Numbered from the stretch's first letter, positions 1-6,250 are shown. The stretch: 7,649 nucleotides of DNA from Actinomycetota bacterium (GCA_023475715.1 JAMCVO010000262.1:1-7649), one strand, 5' to 3'. Program-made: numbers and translations. The notes: a model not told the origin generated them from the sequence alone.

Positions 1-864
1 GTATTGGTGGGGGCTGTACTAAATATGATATTGGACCCTGTTTTTGTATTCGGATTAAAAATGGGTGTCAGGGGTGCAGCAATCGCCACCGTAATTAGCC
101 AGACTGTCACTGTAATTTATATCCTGTTTTATTTCAGATTCGGAAAAAGTATTTTCCGTTTCACATTATCTGATTTTAAAATTAAGTTAAAGATAACATG
201 GGAGATTTTAAGGATAGGTGCTCCTTCTTTTATCATGGCAACGGTAGACAGTTTTATAATACTTCTGTTCAACAGGGCTATTATGAAATATGGCAGCGAT
301 ACATACATTGCGATTGTAGGTATAGGCATCAGGCTAATCGATTTGACCTTAATGCCAATAATAGGCATAACTCAGGGATTCTCTACTATTGTTAGTTTTA
401 ACTACGGAGCAAAGCTTTATACAAGGGTAAAAAAAATTCTGGGTGAGACATTGTTATGGAATACGGTTTTTTCTTCTATTGTATTTCTTGTATTGATGCT
501 TTTCCCCGGACAGCTTCTTGGGTTTTTCAGCAAAGATCCGGAATTCATAAACCTTGGGATTGTTCCGTTAAGAATACTGGTAATTTTTTTTCCTTTTTTA
601 GGTTTTCAATTTATAGGCGGGACATTTTTTCAGGCAATAGGAAAAGCTCTGCCTGCAACTGTAATTACACTCTCAAGACAGGTAATTTTTCTGATTCCGG
701 CAATACTGGTATTTCCGATATTCTGGGGTCTTACGGGTATATGGATCAGCTGGCCCTTTTCCGATTTTATGGATATTATCATCTGCGCAGTATTTGTTAT
801 TCGGGAGCTGAAGATTATAAACCTTGAAATAAAAAAGGAATATTTAACTGATACTGTTTTATAA
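1..864 (+). CDS. MATE family multidrug/cation efflux transporter (5' truncated by window edge)
   Basis: C-terminal part of a MATE (multi-antimicrobial extrusion) antiporter, an inner-membrane pump that exports drugs or metabolites in exchange for Na+ or H+. The frame is already open at base 1. The first visible residues carry the family N-x-x-L-D-P-x-F motif (residues 7-14, counted from the TTG at base 4), followed by GVRGAAIATVISQ. A second MATE signature, GITQGFSTIVSFNYGAK, lies at about residues 121-137, where the second six-helix bundle begins. The rest is a run of hydrophobic helices ending in a short charged tail. About 286 of the usual 440-460 residues are here, so the real start lies upstream and the TTG at base 4 is not it. 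Its stop is 51 bases before the LOG-like gene, on the same strand. Family certain; substrate cannot be read. Confidence 0.93.
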   Translation, partial: VLVGAVLNMILDPVFVFGLKMGVRGAAIATVISQTVTVIYILFYFRFGKSIFRFTLSDFKIKLKITWEILRIGAPSFIMATVDSFIILLFNRAIMKYGSDTYIAIVGIGIRLIDLTLMPIIGITQGFSTIVSFNYGAKLYTRVKKILGETLLWNTVFSSIVFLVLMLFPGQLLGFFSKDPEFINLGIVPLRILVIFFPFLGFQFIGGTFFQAIGKALPATVITLSRQVIFLIPAILVFPIFWGLTGIWISWPFSDFMDIIICAVFVIRELKIINLEIKKEYLTDTVL

Positions 865-915
865 TAAGGCTGGATAAAATTATAAAAAAAAATAAAAAAT
901 GAGAGAGTAGGCACC

Positions 916-1626
916 ATGAAGAAGAAATATCCCCGTAAAAATGAAGACCGTGAGCTTCTGCAGTCATCAAAGAAAGAGGAATTTGATTTTACAAAAACCG
1001 ATCCGTGGCGGGTATTAAGGATTCAGAGTGAATTTGTAGAGGGATTTGACGCACTCGCCAGGACAGGACCATGCATAGCAGTTTTTGGTTCTGCCCGTAC
1101 TGAACCTGATAACAGATACTACAAAGCTGCTGAAAAAACCGGATCACTGCTTGCAAAAAGAGGCTTGGGTGTTATTACCGGTGGCGGTCCGGGTATAATG
1201 GAAGCTGCAAATAAAGGAGCATTTCAAGCAGGTGGTGTCTCTATCGGCTGCAACATAGATATTCCTTTTGAACAAACACCTAATCCATACCAGAATATAA
1301 TGCTGGAATTTCATTATTTCTTTGTCAGAAAAACAATTTTTGTTAAGTATTCGGTAGGTTATGTCATTTTTCCGGGTGGGTTTGGCACACTGGATGAACT
1401 TTTTGAGGCATTGACACTGGCTCAGACGGGTAAAATCGAGCATTTTCCAATTGCACTTTACGGAAGTGAATACTGGAAAGAATTATATAACTGGATAGAT
1501 GAATGTTTGCTGGAAAAGCACTGTTTAATCAGCCAGGAAGATACAAAACTATATAAGGTTGTTGATGAACCTGAAGAAGCTGTAGATTATGTTACAAATG
1601 TGATCAAAAAAAATGACTTCATATAA
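916..1626 (+). CDS. LOG family (TIGR00730) Rossmann-fold protein, cytokinin riboside 5'-monophosphate phosphoribohydrolase-like
   Basis: Soluble cytoplasmic protein of the LOG/YvdD family. Characterised members cleave the N-glycosidic bond of nucleoside 5'-monophosphates (AMP or N6-modified AMP), giving the free base and ribose 5-phosphate. The family motifs are intact: a glycine loop GGGPGIMEAANKGAF at residues 89-103, R138-K139 in the FVRK segment, and the signature PGGFGTLDE at 153-161, whose Glu is catalytic in the family. At 236 residues it is longer than plant-type LOGs (about 190-220); the extra length is a charged N-terminal extension of about 50 residues ahead of the first strand (CIAVFGSAR). 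The ATG at 916 is preceded by GAGAGAG at 901-907, an acceptable ribosome site. It lies between two transporter genes, 20 bases before the MFS gene. The family is also often misannotated as lysine decarboxylase. Activity inferred from motifs only. Confidence 0.93.
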   Translation: MKKKYPRKNEDRELLQSSKKEEFDFTKTDPWRVLRIQSEFVEGFDALARTGPCIAVFGSARTEPDNRYYKAAEKTGSLLAKRGLGVITGGGPGIMEAANKGAFQAGGVSIGCNIDIPFEQTPNPYQNIMLEFHYFFVRKTIFVKYSVGYVIFPGGFGTLDELFEALTLAQTGKIEHFPIALYGSEYWKELYNWIDECLLEKHCLISQEDTKLYKVVDEPEEAVDYVTNVIKKNDFI

Positions 1627-1646
1627 AGAAAAGGAGTACAGTTATA

Positions 1647-2876
1647 ATGCCGAATAAAAGTTTTGTAATTTATCCTTACCGTTGGGTCGTACTGGGAGTA
1701 TTCATGCTGATAAACCTGATGATACAAGTGTTATGGATTTGTTTTGCTCCCATAACGGGGCCTGCTTCCGATTTTTACGGAGTTTCTGATCTGCGGATCG
1801 GCTTTTTAGCCATGTCGTTCATGATAATCTATGTCCCGCTATCTTTACCCGTTTCGTGGGTAGTGGATACAATTGGTTACCGTAAATCAGTAAGTATAGG
1901 TGCTGTGATTATGGGAGTTTTTGCCTTGCTGCGTGGCTTGTTTGCGGCCAATTTTATAATGGTATTTATTTCAACCCTGGCCATTGCAGTGGCACAACCT
2001 TTTCTTATGAATTCAATCAGCACAGTGGCCGCCAGATGGTTTCCCCTAAATGAACGGGCAACAGCTTCCGGACTGGTTATAGTTGCAAGCTTTCTGGGTA
2101 TAGCTGTCGGAGAAGTAGTGTCACCGATGCTGTTTTTAAACTATGGCATGTCAGGCATGCTGATGATATATGGAGCAGCTGCTGTTATGGCAGCCTTGAT
2201 ATTTGTTATATTTACGCGTGATGCTCCGCCCACACCACCATGTATCGCCGGTGAAGAGACACGTGCATTGATGCTGGAAGGATTTAAAAGCATGATCAAG
2301 AAAAAGGATATCTGGATTCTAATGGCACTTTTTCTGGTCGGAATGGGAGTGTTCAATGGTATTTCAACCTGGATTGAAAGCATTGTGCGTCCGAGAGGCT
2401 TAACCATATCTCAGGCCGGATATATGGGTGGAGTGCTTTTACTGGGTGGCATTATAGGTGCGGCCATAATACCTGTCTTTTCCGACAGGCTGCATAAAAG
2501 AAAAGTTTTTTTACTTATTGGAGTAGCTCTTGGTATTCCGGGACTGCTTGGTGTGATATATGCCGGATCATACTGGACTATGATGGGTTCAATGTTTATT
2601 CTGGGATTTTTTTTGATGAGCCTGGCACCCATAGGCTATCAATATGCCGCCGAAATCACATATCCGGCTCCGGAAGGCACATCAAATGGATTATTGAATC
2701 TTGCAGGACAGGTATCCGTAGTATTCATATACGGTATGGAAGCATTTAAAAGCAGGGATGGTTCTTTTACACCTTCACTTCTTATACTGGCAGGGTTACT
2801 TGTTTTGTGCGTAATGTTGATAATATGGCTGAAAGATTCCGCAATGATCTGTAAAAGTGAATCAGGTTCTTACTGA
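1647..2876 (+). CDS. MFS transporter, FLVCR/MFSD7-like
   Basis: Twelve-helix major facilitator transporter of 409 residues, the usual MFS length, in the cytoplasmic membrane. The N-terminal half carries FYGVS (43-47), IYVPLSLPVSWVVDTIGYRK (61-80), which contains the MFS motif-A-like D-x-x-G-x-R-K, and a later ARWFPLNERATASG segment (129-142). From memory, this combination resembles the eukaryotic FLVCR1/2, MFSD7 and DIRC2 group more than drug-efflux MFS proteins. That group carries choline, ethanolamine, heme or related compounds; the bacterial substrate is unknown. The central cytoplasmic loop (about 191-223) is charged, and the C-terminus ends in a short polar tail. A good Shine-Dalgarno, AAGGAG at 1631-1636, lies 10 bases before the ATG. 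The gene is probably co-transcribed with the LOG-like and MATE genes, and no gene follows on this strand for 152 bases. MFS certain, subgroup likely. Confidence 0.9.
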   Translation: MPNKSFVIYPYRWVVLGVFMLINLMIQVLWICFAPITGPASDFYGVSDLRIGFLAMSFMIIYVPLSLPVSWVVDTIGYRKSVSIGAVIMGVFALLRGLFAANFIMVFISTLAIAVAQPFLMNSISTVAARWFPLNERATASGLVIVASFLGIAVGEVVSPMLFLNYGMSGMLMIYGAAAVMAALIFVIFTRDAPPTPPCIAGEETRALMLEGFKSMIKKKDIWILMALFLVGMGVFNGISTWIESIVRPRGLTISQAGYMGGVLLLGGIIGAAIIPVFSDRLHKRKVFLLIGVALGIPGLLGVIYAGSYWTMMGSMFILGFFLMSLAPIGYQYAAEITYPAPEGTSNGLLNLAGQVSVVFIYGMEAFKSRDGSFTPSLLILAGLLVLCVMLIIWLKDSAMICKSESGSY

Positions 2877-2886
2877 TATTTTATAT

Positions 2887-2900
2887 ACCTGAGCACAGGT
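2887..2900. repeat. short perfect inverted repeat after the MFS gene
   Basis: ACCTG-AGCA-CAGGT, a five-base perfect stem with a four-base loop, lies 11 bases after the MFS stop. No T-run follows on the + strand, so it is a poor intrinsic terminator. It could be a weak transcript-end hairpin or an operator for the following gene. It could also be chance in a region this size. Confidence 0.3.
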
Positions 2901-2957
2901 GAGATATTACAAAAATTGAGCAGATTGGAAAAACGATATAAAAAATAATAACCTGAT

Positions 2958-2966
2958 GTTATAATA
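2958..2966 (+). promoter_or_regulatory. possible extended -10 promoter for the molybdopterin oxidoreductase gene
   Basis: TG-T-TATAAT is a perfect extended -10 element, 62 bases before the ATG at 3029. No convincing -35 hexamer sits 17 bases upstream, which extended -10 promoters can tolerate. The 152-base gap (2877-3028) after the MFS gene supports a new transcription unit here. The region is very AT-rich, so chance matches are expected. Confidence 0.4.
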
Positions 2967-3028
2967 AAACACAAAGTTGAAAAACATATTGTTTTATTAA
3001 TTTCAGATTAAATACTTGAAAAAATTAT

Positions 3029-3706
3029 ATGAACCGGTCCAAATTTTTAATAATACCTGTGCTTCTGTTGGTTGTATCGGCAGCTTACCTGATGCCTGCC
3101 TGCCGCGAAGTACCTGTTACGGGTGCAAATGAAGTAGAGGCTACAGAATTTCAGGGTAAAAAACTTACACCTGTTGCGGAACAGAATAATAATGCTTTAA
3201 AAGGCACCCAGATCATTGAAAAGGATACTTATGTACTGACTGTAGATGGTCTGGTGGAAACCCCTCTTTCATTGAGCTATGATCAATTGGTGGCATATCC
3301 CCAGGAGTCATGGTTGATGGATTTGGATTGTGTGGAGGGCTGGAATTTTACAGCCAAGTGGACCGGTCCGACTCTTAATTCCATTTTTAAAGATGCCGGG
3401 GTTGAGCCTGATGCAAAAATAGCAATTTTTTATACTACCGATGTTCCCACGGGATATTCTTCTCTGGATTTAAAATATATTATCGAAAATAACATTATCA
3501 TTGCTTTAAAATTAAACGATCTGACATTACCGCAGGACAGAGGTTTTCCTTTCCAGGTAGTAGCCAAAAATAAGTATGGTTATAAATGGGCTAAATGGGT
3601 AACCAGGATAGAGTTATCCTCAAACACAGATTTTCGTGGATTCTGGGAAAGCAATGGTTACAACAATAATGCTGAGGTCGGCGGTCCTGCATTCGAGCAA
3701 CAATAA
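3029..3706 (+). CDS. extracytoplasmic molybdopterin-dependent oxidoreductase (sulfite oxidase/YedY fold, single domain)
   Basis: A 225-residue protein with an N-terminal export or anchor segment (hydrophobic residues 6-24) ending at LMPAC; Cys25 could be lipidated, although M-P-A-C is a weak lipobox. After a polar linker (26-65), a single oxidoreductase molybdopterin-binding domain runs from about 66 to 200. It contains the strand YVLTVDGLV, the L-D-C-V-E-G-W motif with Cys101 (the Mo-ligating Cys of this family), WTGPTL, and the late GFPFQVVAKNKYGYKWAKWV block (172-191) that contacts the cofactor in relatives. It is much shorter than MsrP/YedY (about 330 residues) and has no dimerisation domain. 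The N-terminus has no twin-arginine motif. The ribosome site before 3029 is poor (only GAAAAAA). The next gene on the strand is an exported rubredoxin, a plausible electron partner. Substrate unknown. Fold confident; cofactor content inferred. Confidence 0.88.
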   Translation: MNRSKFLIIPVLLLVVSAAYLMPACREVPVTGANEVEATEFQGKKLTPVAEQNNNALKGTQIIEKDTYVLTVDGLVETPLSLSYDQLVAYPQESWLMDLDCVEGWNFTAKWTGPTLNSIFKDAGVEPDAKIAIFYTTDVPTGYSSLDLKYIIENNIIIALKLNDLTLPQDRGFPFQVVAKNKYGYKWAKWVTRIELSSNTDFRGFWESNGYNNNAEVGGPAFEQQ

Positions 3707-3870
3707 ACAAAATAGTTTTTTTATAATAATTTACTTCCAGTAACTTCAAATCCATAATCAGACTTTTAAAATATTGCATTGCAGGATTATTAAATATCTA
3801 CATTATTACTTCATTTTTTTAAATTATACTTAGCAGGCCAGATATATTTTCCAGTAAAGAAAGGAAAAAA

Positions 3871-4220
3871 ATGAAAAGCAAAAAATATAATATTTTCTTA
3901 ACGGCAGCAGTTCTGCTTTCGGCTGTATTTTTCTTTATAAACGGATGCAGTGTTCAAAGGACCGCTGATCAATCAGCATCAGTATCAACCGATAATCAGA
4001 TAAGCTCCGATACTCTAACCCGGGCTTCAGACCGGAACAGGAATACAATCAGGATTATCAAAAATGGGCTTGTATTGAACCCGGGTGCGGATATGTATAT
4101 GACCCTGCAGACGGTGATCCATCACAAGGTATACAGCCAGGTACAAAATTTGAGGATCTGCCGTCAAACTGGCGATGTCCTGTCTGCCATGAAGGTAAAG
4201 ACAAGTTTGTAAAACTATAA
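3871..4220 (+). pseudogene. membrane-anchored (lipoprotein) rubredoxin, interrupted by a frameshift
   Basis: Two frames together make one gene. From the ATG at 3871, with strong ribosome site AAAGGA at 3860-3865, the frame gives a lipoprotein signal (hydrophobic residues 9-24, lipobox I-N-G-C, Cys26) and a polar Ser/Thr/Asn/Gln linker. It then runs into meaningless sequence and stops at 4210-4212. The frame whose codons begin at 4065 encodes a complete rubredoxin of 51 residues: [18 protein letters not shown], then [20 protein letters not shown], ending at TAA 4218-4220. The four iron-binding Cys codons are at 4071, 4086, 4176 and 4185. That frame is open back to 3996 but has no ATG, GTG or TTG, so it cannot start alone. 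The switch therefore falls between about 3996 and 4064; one base missing from the A5 run at 4060-4064 would restore it. Role if intact: one-electron carrier on the outer membrane face. It could be a real mutation or a sequencing error. Confidence 0.85.
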
Positions 4221-4244
4221 AGAATCAATATTTAAAAGACAAAC

Positions 4245-4299
4245 TGGCTCTGACGATTGGCAGAGGGCGGCGCAGAGAGCTATTTTCTATTTTGTTTTT
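4245..4299. terminator. possible terminator between convergent genes
   Basis: TGGCTCT (4245-4251) can pair with AGAGCTA (4276-4282), including one G-T pair. The 24-base GC-rich loop contains a second CAGAG that could pair alternatively. It is followed on the + strand by a T-rich tract (4283-4299). It sits just after the rubredoxin stop and overlaps the stop codon of the convergent alkyltransferase gene. The loop is long, so this is a tentative call. Confidence 0.35.
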
Positions 4300-4753
4300 C
4301 TAAATTTAAAAGATAGGATTTGATTTCCAGTCCACCACGATAACCTGTTAAATCACCATTTGCTCCGATTACTCTATGGCAGGGGATGAAAACGGGAATA
4401 GGATTTTTGTTATTTGCAAGGCCGACTGCCCTGCAAGCATTGCTGTCTCCTATTTTCAGTGCGATTTCTTTATAGCTTTGTGTTGTTCCGTATGGAATGT
4501 CCTGAAGGCATTTCCATACGTTTTTCATAAACACTGTGCCGGAAGGTGCAAATGGCAGATTAAAAGCTTTACGCTGACATGCAAGATATTCCTGCAGTTG
4601 TTTGCCTGCTGCCTTTAAGATATCTGTTTCTGTGACAATGTAATCGTCAGGCAAGGAATCTGTCGTAAAAAATAGGTTTGTAATCCGGCCATCTTTTTCG
4701 GAAATTCCAATTCTGCCAATACTGGTCTTATAATAAAATATATTTTTTATCAT
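4280..4753 (-). CDS. ogt: methylated-DNA--[protein]-cysteine S-methyltransferase (Ogt/AGT type)
   Basis: Suicide DNA-repair protein that transfers alkyl groups from O6-alkylguanine or O4-alkylthymine to its own cysteine. The 157-residue length is typical of Ogt without an AdaA domain. A small N-terminal domain (YYKTSIGRIGISEKDGRI, residues 7-24) is followed by the DNA-binding and active-site domain: FMKNVWKCLQDIPYGTTQSYKEIA (75-98), the arginine finger in A-C-R-A-V-G (Arg108), the catalytic I-P-C-H-R-V-I-G with acceptor Cys125, and G-Y-R-G-G-L near 137-142. All key residues are intact. No good Shine-Dalgarno precedes the ATG. The QueG-like gene ends 36 bases upstream on the same strand, so the two are likely co-transcribed. 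The 3' end converges on the rubredoxin gene. Confidence 0.96.
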   Translation of the reverse strand: MIKNIFYYKTSIGRIGISEKDGRITNLFFTTDSLPDDYIVTETDILKAAGKQLQEYLACQRKAFNLPFAPSGTVFMKNVWKCLQDIPYGTTQSYKEIALKIGDSNACRAVGLANNKNPIPVFIPCHRVIGANGDLTGYRGGLEIKSYLLNLEKQNRK

Positions 4754-4789
4754 TGGATATATATTAGTTAGAATAAAATTTTTTAATGC

Positions 4790-5506
4790 TTATATGGTTT
4801 TTTTAGAATTTCCGTATGGACAAATATAGACACAAAGTCCGCAGATTCCAAATCCATTAACGGCTTTGAGATTATTTAAATATTTTTCACATTTTCTTGC
4901 ATCATAGCGTGTTTCACGAGGTTCATCAGCACAAAATGATTTTCCGGTAAATGATGAAACCGGACATATATCAACACAAGCTCTGCATTCGGCGCATTGC
5001 TCTTTTAGCGGCTTGCCTGTAACTTCAAGGGGTGCATCCGTAAGCACTGTAGCGAAGCGAACTCTCGGGCCTGCTTCAGGAGTGATCAGCAGGCAGCTTT
5101 TTCCAATCCATCCTAATCCTGCCAAATTTGCTGCTAACTTGTGAGAAAAACTGCCGCATATTCTCTCAACATCACTGCGTTTTGAAGCTGGTATAGCTAA
5201 TGCCTTGTGTCCATGGCTGATTAACATACTGCTGATTTGTCCTGTAATAATATCTAATTGTTGATTTGTCGTATCGTAAAGACGTTGATAATTAACCGAG
5301 ACCTCAGGCTTTTGTTTTCTGTCAGGAAGAGCATCTACAATCTCATCCGGCAAAGCTATGCCTATGGAAATTGCTCTTGGATAATCGGCGATTTCCTGCC
5401 CACCTTGTTGTAGTATTGATTCATAAGCAGGCGATAGTTCGGCAAACCCAAAAAAGTCTAAATCCTGAAGTAAAATAAATTTACCGATTTCTTTATCAAC
5501 TCCCAT
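4790..5506 (-). CDS. QueG-like (COG1600) double [4Fe-4S] cluster protein, short form
   Basis: Cytoplasmic iron-sulfur protein related to epoxyqueuosine reductase. The conserved S-H-K-L-A-A-N-L-A-G-L-G-W-I-G-K block (121-136) and LLITPEAGPRVRFATVLTDAPL (139-160) match the family core. The C-terminus carries C-x2-C-x2-C-x3-C-P (Cys171, 174, 177, 181), then Cys206, and C-x2-C-x3-C-P (222, 225, 229): eight ligands for two [4Fe-4S] clusters. Unlike true QueG (about 310-390 residues) it ends just after the last cluster, without the C-terminal HEAT-like extension. The family segment D-x-x-P-V-x-E, which I recall carrying QueG's proposed catalytic Asp, is absent; the sequence there reads I-C-G-S-F-S-H-K. 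It is therefore probably not a queuosine enzyme but one of the uncharacterised short paralogues common in anaerobes. No clear ribosome site precedes the ATG. It probably heads a two-gene unit with the alkyltransferase. Confidence 0.85.
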   Translation of the reverse strand: MGVDKEIGKFILLQDLDFFGFAELSPAYESILQQGGQEIADYPRAISIGIALPDEIVDALPDRKQKPEVSVNYQRLYDTTNQQLDIITGQISSMLISHGHKALAIPASKRSDVERICGSFSHKLAANLAGLGWIGKSCLLITPEAGPRVRFATVLTDAPLEVTGKPLKEQCAECRACVDICPVSSFTGKSFCADEPRETRYDARKCEKYLNNLKAVNGFGICGLCVYICPYGNSKKTI

Positions 5507-5666
5507 GGGTTTAAGTTTACTGTTATTTAAACCAAAAACAAATAAAAATATTTAAAAAAATTAAATTTATATTGCACTTTTTAAGTAGTAAAATATATAA
5601 GAACATTTGTTACAAAATTATATAAATTAAAATATTTAATAGCTTAAAGATTCCGGGACAGTTAAG
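5507..5666. promoter_or_regulatory. divergent AT-rich promoter region
   Basis: These 160 bases separate the minus-strand QueG-like gene from the plus-strand ATC-hydrolase-family gene and must hold both promoters. On the + strand, TTGCAC (5572-5577) and TATATA (5594-5599), 16 bases apart, form the best candidate. An 11-base palindrome, TTTGT-T-ACAAA (5606-5616), lies just downstream of it and could bind a regulator. The composition is so AT-rich that alternative promoters are easy to draw. No minus-strand promoter stands out. Confidence 0.35.
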
Positions 5667-6224
5667 ATGAAAAAACCAGAATCTGCCTATGATGCATTTT
5701 GTCATGATTGGTTCAAGGCAGAAAAACAATCTATGTATGATTTTTCAGACATGGTTCAATATGAAGTCTTTAAATATTTAACTGAACTAAACTGGGAAAA
5801 ACCATGGGAGGATCCAGGAATTGTTGATCAGTTGGACAGTCTATATGAAAAATTTGGTACAAAGGTCATTGAAGTTATTGAGAAGGTATCAGCAAAAAAT
5901 TTTTTTTTGGAATGGACAGAGATTGGCCGGAACGAATCAACCCATACGATCGATAATCTTATCAGGTTATTATGGGAACCAAGCATTGAAAGGGGATGCG
6001 AATATACCATGAAGATTCTCCTAAATGGTGTGCAAATGACGTGTACCCGTTGTCCTTATTATGATTTGGCAAAGGAAATTAGTGGAACCAGATGGGTATA
6101 TTCTCTCTGGTGCAAAGCAGACCCTTACATTGTTGAAGGATTTAATCCAGGCATAGGATTCAGAAGAACTAAAACTTTAATGCGGGGTGACGGATACTGT
6201 AATCATTTTTATTTCATAAAATAG
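5667..6224 (+). CDS. L-2-amino-thiazoline-4-carboxylate (ATC) hydrolase family protein
   Basis: A 185-residue soluble protein with no signal peptide or membrane segment. The C-terminal half matches what I recall of the ATC_hydrolase family: M-T-C-T-R-C-P-Y (124-131), then Cys149 in SLWCKADPY, then FNPGIGFRRTKTLMRGDGYC (159-178) ending in a conserved G-D-x-x-C. The N-terminal half is helical and acidic. The founding member converts L-ATC to N-carbamoyl-L-cysteine in a Pseudomonas cysteine pathway. Most members, including many in anaerobes, have no known substrate, so the name describes the family only. Four cysteines (126, 129, 149, 178) could be structural, catalytic or metal ligands. It is a single gene transcribed away from the QueG-like gene. 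The ribosome site is weak (CGGGACAG at 5654-5661). No companion carbamoyl hydrolase or racemase gene is in the window. Confidence 0.75.
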   Translation: MKKPESAYDAFCHDWFKAEKQSMYDFSDMVQYEVFKYLTELNWEKPWEDPGIVDQLDSLYEKFGTKVIEVIEKVSAKNFFLEWTEIGRNESTHTIDNLIRLLWEPSIERGCEYTMKILLNGVQMTCTRCPYYDLAKEISGTRWVYSLWCKADPYIVEGFNPGIGFRRTKTLMRGDGYCNHFYFIK

Positions 6225-6250
6225 GAATAGCCCATGATTCCGATTATTTA

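Noticed and set aside
630..917. Minus-strand open frame of 95 codons opposite the MATE gene
   Set aside because: It lies almost entirely antisense to a well-supported coding region and has no recognisable motif or ribosome site.
1144..1443. Minus-strand open frame of 99 codons opposite the LOG-like gene
   Set aside because: Its sequence is the mirror of the conserved LOG motifs and shows no family features of its own.
3707..3870. Small RNA or riboswitch between the molybdo-enzyme and rubredoxin genes
   Set aside because: AT-rich sequence with no stable long stem or recognised aptamer pattern. A T-run at 3716-3722 has no hairpin directly before it, so it is not a convincing terminator either.
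4057..4066. Programmed -1 frameshift site at the A5 run
   Set aside because: The heptamer does not fit X-XXY-YYZ in the lipoprotein frame, and there is no clear downstream pseudoknot or internal ribosome-site stimulator that I can see.
4063..4212. The C-terminal residues of the lipoprotein frame as a novel domain
   Set aside because: The same bases read in the other frame give a full rubredoxin, so the apparent tail is an out-of-frame artefact.
4376..4618. Plus-strand frame inside the alkyltransferase gene
   Set aside because: The opposite strand encodes an intact Ogt with all catalytic residues; this frame is a shadow.
4790..5506. Calling the iron-sulfur protein queG
   Set aside because: It is too short, lacks the C-terminal extension, and is missing the catalytic Asp segment.
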